Positions 43,880 to 52,910 of a stretch of DNA of 64,000 bases are shown here, piece by piece. Location of the stretch: the NCBI RefSeq assembly GCF_943736975.1, contig NZ_CALSFO010000006.1, forward strand, positions 141,882 to 205,881, given 5' to 3'. Positions within the stretch are counted from its first letter, which is position 1. Each line of letters opens with the position of its first letter. The notes beneath the pieces were generated by a model that saw only the letters and a program-made list of their open reading frames with translations, did not search any database and was not told where the DNA came from. A program made the translations under genes and the position numbers. This DNA is from Streptococcus sp. Marseille-Q0941 (GTDB lineage Bacteria > Bacillota > Bacilli > Lactobacillales > Streptococcaceae).

Positions 43880-44698
43880 ATGAAGTTTTTAACACTCAAT
43901 ACTCATAGTTGGATGGAAAAGAATACCGAAGAAAAATTTCAGCTCTTGTTACAAGATATACTTGAAAATAGTTATGATTTGATTTGTTTTCAAGAAATCA
44001 ATCAAGAAATTACTTCAGCGCAAGTAGAAGCGGGCCCGCTATATCATCCGTTACCTTCAGCAGAACCCATTCACCAAGACCATTATGTGCGTCTTTTGGT
44101 AGAGAAACTAGCTGAAAAAGGTCACAAATATTATTGGACTTGGGCTTATAATCATATCGGTTATGACCGTTATCATGAGGGTGTGGCCATTCTATCTAAA
44201 ACACCAATTGAGGCGCGTGAAATTTTGGTTTCAGATGTAGCTGATCCAACTGATTATCACACTCGTCGAGTTGCATTAGCAGAAACAGTAGTGGAAGGAA
44301 AAGAGCTTGCAGTTGCGAGTGTGCATCTTTCTTGGTGGGATAAAGGTTTCCAAGAGGAGTGGGCACGCTTTGAAGCAGTTCTGAAAAAATTGAACAAGCC
44401 TCTCTTGCTAGCTGGTGATTTCAATAATCCTGCAGGTCAAGAGGGTTATCAAGCTATCCTAGCTAGTCCACTAGACTTACAAGATGCATTTGAAGTTGCT
44501 AAAGAGAGAAGCGGTAGCTATACAGTTCCACCTGAAATTGATGGTTGGAAGGGCAACAGTGAGCCTCTAAGGATAGATTATGTCTTTACGACAAAGGATA
44601 TAGAGGTAGAAAACTTACATGTAGTTTTTGATGGCAAGCAAAGTCCACAAGTTAGTGATCACTATGGTCTTCAAGCAAAACTTTCTTGGAAGAACTAA
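43880..44698 (+). CDS. Endonuclease/exonuclease/phosphatase (EEP) family hydrolase
   Basis: 272-residue metal-dependent phosphodiesterase of the EEP fold (DNase I, sphingomyelinase, inositol phosphatase). Active-site motifs are intact: F-Q-E-I-N (metal Glu), H-L-S-W-W-D (His), L-L-A-G-D-F-N-N (catalytic Asp-Asn) and V-S-D-H-Y-G-L (final Asp-His). No signal peptide, so it is cytoplasmic. It follows ptsG and starts with AGGAGA 7 nt before the ATG; the ptsG terminator may allow partial readthrough. The substrate is not evident; sugar-phosphate or nucleotide phosphodiesters are possible. Confidence 0.85.
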   Translation: MKFLTLNTHSWMEKNTEEKFQLLLQDILENSYDLICFQEINQEITSAQVEAGPLYHPLPSAEPIHQDHYVRLLVEKLAEKGHKYYWTWAYNHIGYDRYHEGVAILSKTPIEAREILVSDVADPTDYHTRRVALAETVVEGKELAVASVHLSWWDKGFQEEWARFEAVLKKLNKPLLLAGDFNNPAGQEGYQAILASPLDLQDAFEVAKERSGSYTVPPEIDGWKGNSEPLRIDYVFTTKDIEVENLHVVFDGKQSPQVSDHYGLQAKLSWKN

Positions 44699-44722
44699 GA
44701 AAGAATTTTACTAAAATAAAAC

Positions 44723-44753
44723 AAGCCCCCCTTTTGATAACGAAGGGGGGTTA
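44723..44753 (+). terminator. Terminator after EEP gene
   Basis: AAGCCCCCCTT / AAGGGGGGTT; no T run beyond TT, so efficiency uncertain. Confidence 0.65.
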
Positions 44754-44846
44754 CTGATTCAAGGGGTTAATATAGTTAAAGTTTTTAGTTGAATAACTTG
44801 TAAAATAGAATAAAATCCTTTAAAATAAAAAGAGTTGGAGGAATTT

Positions 44847-45572
44847 ATGAATGTAAATCAAATTGTGCGTATGATCCCGACGCTAAAGGTAAATAATAGA
44901 AGATTAAATGAATTGTTTTATATCGAAACCTTGGGTATGAAACCCCTGCTTGAGGAGTCTGCTTTTCTATCTCTAGGAGACCAGTCAGGCATTGAAAAAA
45001 TGGTTTTAGAAGAATCACCGAGTATGAGAAGCCGTAAGGTTGAAGGGACAAAAAAATTAGCTAGATTGATTGTAAAAGTAGAGAATCCATCTGAGATTGA
45101 AGCACTACTTGCTAGAATGGATAAAATCCCTCAATTATACAAAGGAACCAAAGGGTATGCTTTTGAAGTCCTTTCACCAGAAGGGGACCTAGTCCTTATC
45201 CATGCAGAAGATGATACCAAAGAGTTGAAAAAGGTTGAGGAAACAGTCACTTTTTCAAAAGATGAGAAACTGCAATATTTGACAGTATTTGATATTTCAG
45301 TGGAAATTAACTTGCCTGAAGAGACGACAAGCCTCCTTGAAAAAGAGGAAATCGAAAATGGGCTAGCTTTTAAACAAGCCCAAGGTAGTGATTTGCTGGT
45401 TGAAAATAATGTAACTTGGGACTTGTCTATGTTGAAATTCCAAGTACAAACACTTGACTTAGCTAATCTTCGTCAACGTTTTGAAACTGTAGGCTACTTT
45501 GCTCCAAAGTCTGAAAAGTTTTTCCTAACCAAGGATACCAACAATATTGAGTTGTGGTTTGAAGAAGTATGA
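44847..45572 (+). CDS. cppA: CppA family protein (glyoxalase-like fold)
   Basis: 241-residue protein matching the streptococcal CppA family, reported as a C3-degrading proteinase; sequence shows instead two consecutive vicinal-oxygen-chelate (glyoxalase-like) repeats, so the protease role is not obvious. The N-terminal repeat reads M-I-P-T-L-K-V-N-N-R-R-L-N-E-L-F-Y-I-E-T-L-G-M-K and the second D-I-S-V-E-I-N-L-P. No signal peptide or membrane helix is present. I use ATG 44847, with GGAGG 5-6 nt upstream (44837-44841); the in-frame TTG 44835 overlaps that site. It overlaps the serine hydrolase gene by 4 nt. Confidence 0.85.
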   Translation: MNVNQIVRMIPTLKVNNRRLNELFYIETLGMKPLLEESAFLSLGDQSGIEKMVLEESPSMRSRKVEGTKKLARLIVKVENPSEIEALLARMDKIPQLYKGTKGYAFEVLSPEGDLVLIHAEDDTKELKKVEETVTFSKDEKLQYLTVFDISVEINLPEETTSLLEKEEIENGLAFKQAQGSDLLVENNVTWDLSMLKFQVQTLDLANLRQRFETVGYFAPKSEKFFLTKDTNNIELWFEEV

Positions 45573-46501
45573 AGCAAGAAATCATTCAAAAAATAGAGCA
45601 ACAAATTGAGGCAGGGATTTATCCTGGTGCCTCTTTTGCGTATTATCAGGATGGTGTTTGGTCTGACTGGTACTTGGGAGTAGCCAATCCAGAAACAGCT
45701 GAAAAAACTCGTGAGGGTTTGGTCTATGATTTGGCTAGTGTGAGTAAGGTTGTTGGTGTTGGAACCGTCTTAACCTTCTTGTGGAAGCAAGGCAAGATTG
45801 AGCTCGATCAATCCATAAAGACCTATCTTCCAGAGGCGGATTATCCAGACATCACCATTCGACAATTGCTAACGCATGCGACGGATTTGGATCCTTATAT
45901 CCCTAACAGAGATCAGCTCTCAGCGGAACAGCTAAGAGAAGCTATGTTTCATTTGAATCGCCGAGAGAAGAGAGCTTTTCTATACTCAGATGTACACTTT
46001 CTCTTACTCGGTTTTCTCCTAGAAACCCATTTTGAAAAGGATTTGGATCAGATCATACAAGAGCAAGTGTTGAATCCATGGAAGATGAAGGAAACCCAGT
46101 TTGGCCCAGTTAGCAGTGCTGTTCCAACTGTTCGTGGACAGAAAGCAGGCTTGGTGCATGATCCCAAAGCTCGTTTACTAGGCATACATGCTGGGAGTGC
46201 TGGCTTATTTTCAACTGTTAAAGATTTAAAAATCTTCCTAAAGCATTATTTGCAGGATGATTTTGCTGCAGGATTAAGCCAGAATTTTTCAGACTTGAGT
46301 GACAAAGAACGCTCATTAGCATGGAATCTTGAAGGCGATTGGCTGGATCATACAGGTTATACGGGTACTTTTATCATGTGGAATCGCAAGAAGCGGGAAG
46401 CAGCTATTTTCTTGTCCAATAGAACCTACGAAAAAGACCAGCGTGCCCAATGGATTATAGACCGTAATCAGATCATGGATTTGATTCGTGAAGCAGACTA
46501 G
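45569..46501 (+). CDS. Serine hydrolase of the beta-lactamase class C/PBP4* family
   Basis: 310-residue protein of the serine beta-lactamase-like superfamily. The nucleophile motif S-V-S-K (Ser57, Lys60) follows D-L-A, the second motif is Y-S-D-V-H-F in place of Y-x-N, and a late H-T-G-Y-T-G-T matches the K/H-T-G box. It has no signal peptide, so it is unlikely to be a periplasm-type beta-lactamase; an esterase or D-aminopeptidase role is more likely. Coupled by a 4-nt overlap to cppA and 9 nt before the DMT exporter gene, forming a three-gene operon. Confidence 0.88.
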   Translation: MKQEIIQKIEQQIEAGIYPGASFAYYQDGVWSDWYLGVANPETAEKTREGLVYDLASVSKVVGVGTVLTFLWKQGKIELDQSIKTYLPEADYPDITIRQLLTHATDLDPYIPNRDQLSAEQLREAMFHLNRREKRAFLYSDVHFLLLGFLLETHFEKDLDQIIQEQVLNPWKMKETQFGPVSSAVPTVRGQKAGLVHDPKARLLGIHAGSAGLFSTVKDLKIFLKHYLQDDFAAGLSQNFSDLSDKERSLAWNLEGDWLDHTGYTGTFIMWNRKKREAAIFLSNRTYEKDQRAQWIIDRNQIMDLIREAD

Positions 46502-46510
46502 GGAGGAAGT

Positions 46511-47422
46511 ATGTCAAAGGCTGTTAAAGGAACTCTTTTTACCGTGATTGCAGGTATAGCTTGGGGATTATCTGGAACCAGTGGTCAGTACTTGATGGCT
46601 CATGGGATATCAGCTCTAGTTCTGACGAATATCCGTTTAATAATCGCAGGTTTGCTCTTAGTTCTTTTATCGTATATTAAGTCCAAAGAGCAATTTCTAG
46701 CTTTTCTAAAGGATCAATCAAGTCTGTTTTCTCTCTTGTTGTTTTCTTTATTTGGTCTCTTTCTTAATCAATTGGCTTATTTATCAGCTATTCAGGAGAC
46801 AAATGCTGGTACAGCGACGGTTCTTCAATATGTCTGTCCCGTTGGAATTTTGGCTTACACATGTATAAAGGATAAGGTAGCACCTACCATAGCTGAAATT
46901 ATTTCTATGATTTTGGCTATAGGAGGAACCTTTCTCATTGCGACTCACGGTCAATTGGATCAGCTCTCTATGACACCAGCAGGCCTCTTTTGGGGCTTGT
47001 TCTCTGCTTTAACTTATGCTCTTTATATCATTTTACCGATTAAACTGATTCAAAAATGGGGGAGCATTCTGGTTATTGGTGTCGGAATGACCATCTCTGG
47101 GTTTGTAGCAGTGCCATTTACTGGGACTATTGGTGCTCGTTTACCTATGTCTTTTGATATTCTTCTAGCTTTTTCGGGAATCATTCTTATTGGAACTGTA
47201 TTTGCTTACACAGCCTTTCTTAAGGGATCCAGTATGATCGGACCAGTAAAATCTAGTCTCTTGGCCTCTATTGAGCCAATCTCTGCTGTCTTCTTTGCTT
47301 TCATGATAATGGGAGATATTTTCTATCCTATCGATTTTGTTGGAATGGCAATGATTTTATTAGCGGTAACTATTATTTCATTGAAAGATTTAATCCTAGA
47401 AAAGAGAAAGAAATCAGCGTAG
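46511..47422 (+). CDS. DMT superfamily transporter (EamA domains)
   Basis: 303-residue membrane protein with ten predicted helices in two EamA repeats; the start G-T-L-F-T-V-I-A-G-I-A-W-G-L-S-G and the C-terminal repeat S-S-L-L-A-S-I-E-P-I-S-A-V-F-F-A-F are typical of drug/metabolite exporters such as RhaT/YdcZ-like proteins, which usually move amino acids or metabolites outward. GGGAGGAAG precedes the ATG. Last gene of the cppA operon, followed by a terminator shared with uraA. Substrate unknown. Confidence 0.88.
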   Translation: MSKAVKGTLFTVIAGIAWGLSGTSGQYLMAHGISALVLTNIRLIIAGLLLVLLSYIKSKEQFLAFLKDQSSLFSLLLFSLFGLFLNQLAYLSAIQETNAGTATVLQYVCPVGILAYTCIKDKVAPTIAEIISMILAIGGTFLIATHGQLDQLSMTPAGLFWGLFSALTYALYIILPIKLIQKWGSILVIGVGMTISGFVAVPFTGTIGARLPMSFDILLAFSGIILIGTVFAYTAFLKGSSMIGPVKSSLLASIEPISAVFFAFMIMGDIFYPIDFVGMAMILLAVTIISLKDLILEKRKKSA

Positions 47423-47460
47423 ATGTTATGTTACCTTATCAAAAAGTTAGTATTGAATAT

Positions 47461-47497
47461 AAAAAATCCACTCAAGAGAGTGGATTTTATTTTTTTA
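47461..47497. terminator. Bidirectional terminator between DMT gene and uraA
   Basis: AAAATCCACTC-AAGA-GAGTGGATTTT, with T-rich sequence on the plus side and A-rich on the minus exit. Confidence 0.85.
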
Positions 47498-47499
47498 CA

Positions 47500-48783
47500 T
47501 TAGTCTTTATTTTCGTATGGCAAGATCAAGTTCAAAATGATGCCTGTCATTGCTGATAGGGCAGTACCTGAAAGGGTAACTGGACCAAATTTAAGGATTG
47601 CTCCGCCAAGTCCAAGTACCAACATGGCACTTGCTATGATAAGGTTACGCATTTGTCCAAAGTCAACGCGCTCCTTAATCAAAACTTTTAAACCGTTGCT
47701 TGCGATAACCCCGTAAAGAAGGATGGACATACCACCAAGTACGGCGCTAGGGATTGTAGAAATCAAGGCTGTGAATTTTCCAAGGAAGCTTAGGGCAATT
47801 GCGATAAAGGCTGCGTTACGGATAACTGAGACAGAAGCGATACGAGTCATACCGATAACCCCTGTATTTTCACCGTAAGTGGTATTAGCTGGTCCACCGA
47901 GGAAGGCAGATACAGATGTTGCGATACCGTCACCAAGAAGGGTACGGTGAAGACCTGGATCTTTCAAGAATTGACGGCCACAGATTTGACTCAAGACCGT
48001 GTGGTCTCCGATATGTTCTGAGATTGTAACGATTGCGATTGGTAAGATTGCGATTGTTTCTGGACCGAAATATAGGTTGTATTCTTTGAAGGCACCACCT
48101 GTGTTAAATGGTAGGTAGAAACCAGGAACTTCAAACCAGTTAGCTTGAAGAACAGGTGTGAAGTCTACTAGACCAAGAAAGACTGCAAAGATATATCCAC
48201 CGATAATAGCAAATAGGAAAGGAATAATTTTGAAGAATCCTTTTCCTTTGGTGTTGATGAAGGCAGCGATGAGGAAGGTAACTACTGCTACAAGAGCATT
48301 TTTCCAGTTACCATCAGCAACAAGACCAGCATTTGTTACAGCTGAACCTGCAAGACCAAGACCGATAACGATAATCATAGGTCCGATAACGATTGGAGGC
48401 AAGAGTGTATCAATCCATTTTGTACCAGCAAAGCGGATGCTAGTTGAAACAAGAACGTAGATTAAACCAGTCAAGATAACCCCTGTTTGTGCAGCAGAAA
48501 CATCGCCACCCAATTCCTTCATAGCAAGAGACATTGCAGTGATGAAGGCAAAAGAAGAACCAAGATAGACTGGAACTTTAAAGCCGGTGGAAATCATGTA
48601 AATTAGTGTTCCGACACCTGATGCAAAGAGGGCAACAGATACAGGCATTCCCAAAATCAGTGGCACCAAGATGGTCGCACCAAACATGGCGAAAACGTGC
48701 TGGAAACTGAGTAGAATTCCCTTACCAAAAGAAGGACGTTGGTCAACGTCGAGTAACAAATCAACAGTTGATTCTTGTTTCAT
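47500..48783 (-). CDS. uraA: Uracil permease (NCS2 family)
   Basis: 427-residue, 14-segment uracil:proton symporter of the nucleobase/ascorbate family. Visible motifs include Q-H-V-F-A-M-F-G-A-T-I-L-V-P near the N-terminus, G-S-S-F-A-F-I in helix 3, the conserved T-I-S-E-H-I-G-D-H with the substrate Glu, and the N-T-T-Y-G-E-N-T-G-V-I segment of helix 10. Upstream is a PyrR-type attenuator leader, which ties uptake to pyrimidine supply and supports uracil as the substrate. GTGAGGT precedes the ATG. Often called pyrP in B. subtilis. Confidence 0.93.
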   Translation of the reverse strand: MKQESTVDLLLDVDQRPSFGKGILLSFQHVFAMFGATILVPLILGMPVSVALFASGVGTLIYMISTGFKVPVYLGSSFAFITAMSLAMKELGGDVSAAQTGVILTGLIYVLVSTSIRFAGTKWIDTLLPPIVIGPMIIVIGLGLAGSAVTNAGLVADGNWKNALVAVVTFLIAAFINTKGKGFFKIIPFLFAIIGGYIFAVFLGLVDFTPVLQANWFEVPGFYLPFNTGGAFKEYNLYFGPETIAILPIAIVTISEHIGDHTVLSQICGRQFLKDPGLHRTLLGDGIATSVSAFLGGPANTTYGENTGVIGMTRIASVSVIRNAAFIAIALSFLGKFTALISTIPSAVLGGMSILLYGVIASNGLKVLIKERVDFGQMRNLIIASAMLVLGLGGAILKFGPVTLSGTALSAMTGIILNLILPYENKD

Positions 48784-48977
48784 AAATACCTCACTTTTGG
48801 GGCATCAAAAAAGAGCCCTTTATTTTACAGCAATAGGCTCTCAGAGTAAGACATCTTTAAAAAGAGGATTATCTCATTCCTAAAGAATTTCATATATTTC
48901 TACGTCTTCGTCACCTCACAGGATGACATTAAAAACCTTTGCTTGTGATAGTATAGCAGAAAAAAATGATTTTGTAA
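48784..48977 (-). promoter_or_regulatory. PyrR-type attenuator leader of uraA
   Basis: Minus strand promoter TTTACA (48977-48972), 16 nt, TATACT (48955-48950). The leader contains a hairpin GTCATCC / GGTGAC with hexaloop CTGTGA (about 48910-48928), which fits the PyrR binding loop TCCNGNGAGG exactly, and ends in an intrinsic terminator AGAGCC/GGCTCT plus T run (48806-48841), 23 nt before the uraA ATG. UMP-bound PyrR would favour termination. Confidence 0.85.
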
Positions 48978-49030
48978 ATCATTTTTTCCCGAGCCTTGAA
49001 ATGAGAAAGCGAGGTATGATTTTGTACATT
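48965..49030 (-). terminator. rsmG terminator within a repeat of hairpin-linker-hairpin form
   Basis: On the minus strand AAATGATTT-ACA-AAATCATTTTTTT is a clear terminator after rsmG. A near copy of the hairpin lies upstream (about 49015-49030), and the two are separated by the linker 48987-49014, which on the plus strand reads CCCGAGCCTTGAAATGAG then AAAGCGAGGT and matches the linker of the tandem repeat at 11173. The -35 box of uraA lies within the terminator. Confidence 0.75.
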
Positions 49031-49034
49031 ATTT

Positions 49035-49748
49035 TTAAAGTGGGCGTTTATTGGGCATGCCAGCCTTACGGGGATATTTGTTTGGAGTTTCCTTTTTCTT
49101 TTCAACGATGGTGATGTAGCGAGGGTCTCCATTAGGAAGTGTGTAGCTGATGTTGTCTTCGACCTTGCTAAAAAGAAGGTTGAGAGCATTTTTGGCTTCT
49201 GTCAATTCCTCGGGAGCATTACTAGCCTTAAGGGCCAAAAGTTTCCCTCCTACCTTTAGATAAGGAATCGTTAATTCAGACAAGACCTGCATGCGAGCAA
49301 CTGCACGAGCTGTAACAATATCGAATTGGGCACGGAAATCCTTGTCTTGAGCAAAGTCTTCAGCACGACCATGGTAGAAGTGAACCACTTCTAATCCTAG
49401 CTCTTCAGCTAGAAGCTGAAGGAAGTTGATACGCTTGTTTAGAGAATCAATGATGGTCACATCTAGCTGAGGGTAGAGAATCTTCATTGGGAGACTTGGG
49501 AAGCCTGCTCCAGCACCGATGTCTAAGAGTTTAATGGGCTGGTTTTCAATCAATCCCTGTAAAATAGGAGCGATGGAATCATAGAAGTGTTTGAGATAGA
49601 CTTCTTCCTTTTCAGTAATAGCAGTAAGATTGATTTTTTCATTCCACTCGACTAAGAGTTGGAAATAACGCTCAAATTGTGCTTTTTGCTGGTCAGTGAG
49701 AATAATATTTTGTTCAGCGAGTAATGTGTAAAATTTTTCAGGTTTCAT
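49035..49748 (-). CDS. rsmG: 16S rRNA (guanine-N7) methyltransferase RsmG
   Basis: 237-residue SAM-dependent enzyme (formerly GidB) that methylates G527 (E. coli numbering) of 16S rRNA; loss gives low-level streptomycin resistance. SAM motif [17 protein letters not shown] (about 69-85), the K-R-I-N-F-L loop, and V-T-A-R-A-V-A (motif IV) are all present. The C-terminus ends in a basic tail ([13 protein letters not shown]). AAGGAAAAG precedes the ATG. Divergent from lemA. Confidence 0.95.
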   Translation of the reverse strand: MKPEKFYTLLAEQNIILTDQQKAQFERYFQLLVEWNEKINLTAITEKEEVYLKHFYDSIAPILQGLIENQPIKLLDIGAGAGFPSLPMKILYPQLDVTIIDSLNKRINFLQLLAEELGLEVVHFYHGRAEDFAQDKDFRAQFDIVTARAVARMQVLSELTIPYLKVGGKLLALKASNAPEELTEAKNALNLLFSKVEDNISYTLPNGDPRYITIVEKKKETPNKYPRKAGMPNKRPL

Positions 49749-49842
49749 ATTCTTTTCCTTCTGTAGTATCTACCTATTTTACCACAATTTTAACGAAATT
49801 TGATATACTGGTAGTAATCTTAAGTGAGAAAGGAATCCTACT

Positions 49843-50403
49843 ATGTCTTGGATTATTCTTGGAATTTCTACTCTTATTGTTCTCTTTGTGATTGTTAGTT
49901 ATAACAGCCTAGTCAGAGGCCGAATGCAAACCAAGGAAGCTTGGAGTCAGATTGATGTTCAGTTGAAGCGTCGAAATGATCTTTTGCCTAACTTGATTGA
50001 AACGGTTAAAGGTTATGCGAAATATGAAAGTTCTACACTTGAAAAAGTGACTCAACTTCGAACACAAGTAGCGGCAGCAACTACACCTGCAGAAGCCATG
50101 AAAGCTAGTGATGCCCTTACTCGTCAAGTATCAGGTATCTTTGCGGTGGCTGAGAATTACCCCGACTTGAAAGCTAGTAGCAATTTTTTGCAATTACAAG
50201 AAGAATTGACTAACACAGAAAATAAAATTTCTTATGCACGACAGCTCTATAATAGTGTTGTTAGCAACTACAATCTTAAATTAGAAACTTTCCCTAGTAA
50301 TCTGATTGCGGCTATATTTGGCTTTAAAGCAGCTGATTTCCTTCAAACTCCAGAAGAAGAAAAGGTTGTTCCTAAAGTTGATTTTAGTGGTTTAGGTGAT
50401 TAA
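49843..50403 (+). CDS. lemA: LemA family protein
   Basis: 186-residue membrane-anchored protein: an N-terminal helix (about 2-20) then a soluble four-helix bundle, with family motifs [30 protein letters not shown] as Y-N-S-L-V and [22 protein letters not shown], and a C-terminal Y-N-S-V-V-S-N-Y-N. Function is unclear; LemA is regularly paired with the membrane protease HtpX, as here. Extended -10 TGA-TATACT (49804-49809) is the probable promoter, and AAAGGAA precedes ATG. Confidence 0.92.
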   Translation: MSWIILGISTLIVLFVIVSYNSLVRGRMQTKEAWSQIDVQLKRRNDLLPNLIETVKGYAKYESSTLEKVTQLRTQVAAATTPAEAMKASDALTRQVSGIFAVAENYPDLKASSNFLQLQEELTNTENKISYARQLYNSVVSNYNLKLETFPSNLIAAIFGFKAADFLQTPEEEKVVPKVDFSGLGD

Positions 50404-50404
50404 G

Positions 50405-51304
50405 ATGCTGTACAAACAAATCGCTAGTAATAAACGTAAAACTTGGCTTCTATTAATTGTTTTCTTTCTTCTCTTGGCCCTAGTTGGGTATGCGGTTGGA
50501 TTTCTTTTCATGAACTCAGGATTTGGAGGCGTGACGATAGCCATGATTATTGGCTTTATCTATGCCTTGACGATGATTTTTCAATCTACAGAGATTGTCA
50601 TGAGCATGAATGGTGCGCGTGAAGTTGACAGGAATGAAGAACCAGTCCTTTATCATGTTGTGGAGGATATGGCTATGGTAGCCCAAATTCCTATGCCACG
50701 TGTTTATGTGATTGATGACCCAGGCTTGAATGCATTCGCAACAGGTTCGAATCCTCAAAATGCTGCTGTAGCAGCAACTTCAGGACTATTAGATATCATG
50801 AATCGCGAGGAGTTAGAAGCTGTAATGGGACATGAAGTGAGTCACATACGTAACTTGGATATTCGTATTTCTACCATTGCTGTTGCTCTTGCCAGTGCCA
50901 TTACACTTTTATCGAGTATGGCTGGTCGTATGATGTGGTGGGGAGGGGCATCACGTAGTAGAAGAAATAGTGACCGTGACAGTGGAGGACTTGAAGTGAT
51001 ACTGTTAGTCATTTCTCTCTTAGCCATTGTTTTGGCACCTCTTGCAGCAACTTTGGTACAGTTAGCCATTTCTCGCCAACGAGAATTTTTGGCGGATGCT
51101 TCAAGTGTGGAATTGACTCGTAATCCGCAAGGGATGATCAATGCTTTACAAAAATTAGACAATAGTCAACCCATGAGTCATCATGTGGATGATGCTAGTA
51201 GTGCCCTTTATATCAACGATCCTCAAAAAAGAGGTTTTCTTAAAAAACTATTCTACACTCATCCACCTATTTCAGAACGAATTGAGCGTTTGAAACATAT
51301 GTAA
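50405..51304 (+). CDS. htpX: Membrane zinc metalloprotease HtpX
   Basis: 299-residue M48B protease that degrades damaged membrane proteins. Two N-terminal helices (about 15-33 and 38-57), the active site M-G-H-E-V-S-H (H-E-x-x-H), the third zinc ligand Glu in [10 protein letters not shown] and two further helices around 160-200 are present. The ATG at 50405 lies 1 nt after the lemA stop, and the weak AGGTGAT inside lemA implies translation coupling; an in-frame GTG 9 nt earlier is less likely. A terminator follows, shared with the ABC-F gene. Confidence 0.94.
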   Translation: MLYKQIASNKRKTWLLLIVFFLLLALVGYAVGFLFMNSGFGGVTIAMIIGFIYALTMIFQSTEIVMSMNGAREVDRNEEPVLYHVVEDMAMVAQIPMPRVYVIDDPGLNAFATGSNPQNAAVAATSGLLDIMNREELEAVMGHEVSHIRNLDIRISTIAVALASAITLLSSMAGRMMWWGGASRSRRNSDRDSGGLEVILLVISLLAIVLAPLAATLVQLAISRQREFLADASSVELTRNPQGMINALQKLDNSQPMSHHVDDASSALYINDPQKRGFLKKLFYTHPPISERIERLKHM

Positions 51305-51342
51305 AAAACATCCAGAGGTTTTCCTTTGGATGTTTTATTTCT
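51305..51342. terminator. Bidirectional terminator between htpX and ABC-F gene
   Basis: AAAACATCCA / TGGATGTTTT with a 14-nt loop rich in G/T, T-rich exit on the plus strand. Confidence 0.8.
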
Positions 51343-51347
51343 AAAAG

Positions 51348-52874
51348 TTAAAGATCTTGCAAATCGACTACTTCCAAACCATGTTCTGTCAGTCGATAGA
51401 TACTCGTACAGACTTCTTTTAAGAAACGCCGATCATGCGAAACAGTGATGAGACCACCAGGGTAATTGGCAAAGAGTTTTCGGATTTCTGGTTGAGATGT
51501 TGGAGAAAAGTTTCGTGTGGGTTCATCCAGAAGGAGAAAGTTTGGTTTTCGCAGAACTAAATTCAAAAGAAGGAGTTTTCCTTGTTGACCTCCAGATAAG
51601 GAGTGAATCTGGTGGTGCATCTCTGGATAGCTGAAATTGAGACTGGCTAAGTGAGATTGGATTTTCTGTAATTCCTCTTTGTGTCCAGTTTGGCTGAGAA
51701 ATTCTACTGGCGATAGATCCAATTGCAATGTTTTTTTGTAATCTTGTGGCATAAATCCAAGCGAGATCTCTCTTTTACCGCTTAGTAGTTGATGTAACTT
51801 TGCTAACAGAGTCGATTTGCCAACGCCATTAGGACCGATAATGCCGATTTTTTCTTGACCACGGACAGTTAATTGTAGCCCTTGAGCCAAAATTCGTTCG
51901 CCAATGGATAAAGTCTCATTTTCCAGTCGAACTATGATTTTTGAAGCCGCTAATGGCTCTATATCTGAAAAGAAGAGTTGGATTTGTTCCTCTTCAAGGG
52001 GCTTTTGAGTCATGGTCTGAGCTACTTTTTCGTAGCGTTTTTCTTGAGAGAGTATATTTTTCATCTTTTTAGCCAGTAGACGCCCAGCAACATCATTTGT
52101 AGTGTTTCGCAAAGCAGTTTCGACATTTTGCTTGACTCGGCGATGCTTTTCCATGGTTTTATCATAGGAACGTTGGTCATTGGCAGCTTGCTGACATTGT
52201 CTGGCAAAATGAGCCTTTCTCTGTTCACTATAGCAATCATAATCTAAATGTTCGACTAGGGTTTCAGCTTTCTTTCGATGCTTGACTAGTCGTAGGTGGA
52301 TAATGGTGTCTGCCGTTTGAGAGAGAAAGTCTTCATCATGGGAAATGAAAATAACGATTTGTTTGCTTTGCTGTATCTGCTTTTTTAGCCAACTAACCGT
52401 TTCAAGGTCCAGGTCATTTGAAGGCTCATCTAAAAATAGAACTTCAAAAGGTTTGGACAATTCATGAATGAGTTGAACTTTTAAGGCTTCGCCACCCGAG
52501 AGGCTCCCGATCTTTTGGTCACTAGCGAAGCGATCACTATCAAAATGCAACTCCTCAGCCAAACGATAGAGGAGACTGTAGTCTAAATCAGCGGGATCTA
52601 AAAAGAAGTAGTCGTGTAGAGTTCTATTTTTCAGGTTCTCAGTTAACTTTTGAGGAATGTAGGCCAGGGACTGAAGGTCAGACTGGATCTCGCCCTTGAT
52701 CGTGAAATCAGCTAATCTTTCTCCCATTAAAGTTCGAAGTAAGGTTGATTTTCCATTTCCTTCTTCACCAATAATAGCGACCTTTTCTCCATCTTGGATG
52801 GTAATGTTTAAATCGGAAACAAGGTCTCGTAAATCTTTGTTTTGTGTGATGGTCAGATGGTTAATTTTTATCAT
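51348..52874 (-). CDS. ABC-F family ATPase
   Basis: 508-residue protein with two ABC domains and no membrane segment, the plan of ribosome-acting ABC-F proteins. First domain: Walker A G-E-E-G-N-G-K-S-T, signature L-S-G-G-E, Walker B L-F-L-D-E-P-S-N-D-L-D; second: G-P-N-G-V-G-K-S-T, L-S-G-G-Q-Q-G-K, L-L-L-D-E-P-T-R-N. Both catalytic Glu residues are present. Between the domains lies a charged linker (about 245-320) that would reach the peptidyl-transferase centre. ATG 52874 (M-I-K-I-N-H-L) has GAAAGGG upstream; longer in-frame starts fall in the leader terminator. The attenuator leader suggests antibiotic-responsive ribosome protection (Lsa/Msr-like), but spectrum cannot be told. Confidence 0.88.
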   Translation of the reverse strand: MIKINHLTITQNKDLRDLVSDLNITIQDGEKVAIIGEEGNGKSTLLRTLMGERLADFTIKGEIQSDLQSLAYIPQKLTENLKNRTLHDYFFLDPADLDYSLLYRLAEELHFDSDRFASDQKIGSLSGGEALKVQLIHELSKPFEVLFLDEPSNDLDLETVSWLKKQIQQSKQIVIFISHDEDFLSQTADTIIHLRLVKHRKKAETLVEHLDYDCYSEQRKAHFARQCQQAANDQRSYDKTMEKHRRVKQNVETALRNTTNDVAGRLLAKKMKNILSQEKRYEKVAQTMTQKPLEEEQIQLFFSDIEPLAASKIIVRLENETLSIGERILAQGLQLTVRGQEKIGIIGPNGVGKSTLLAKLHQLLSGKREISLGFMPQDYKKTLQLDLSPVEFLSQTGHKEELQKIQSHLASLNFSYPEMHHQIHSLSGGQQGKLLLLNLVLRKPNFLLLDEPTRNFSPTSQPEIRKLFANYPGGLITVSHDRRFLKEVCTSIYRLTEHGLEVVDLQDL

Positions 52875-52910
52875 ATTGTTGCCCTTTCTAGAATGTCCAT
52901 ACAGCATAAC

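Noticed and set aside
45569..46501. Beta-lactamase resistance gene
   Set aside because: Has S-x-x-K but no signal peptide, and the second motif is Y-S-D; the cytoplasmic location argues against antibiotic hydrolysis outside the cell.
49790..49806. CodY-box-like sequence before lemA
   Set aside because: AATTTTAACGAAATT has three mismatches to the consensus, too weak in AT-rich DNA.
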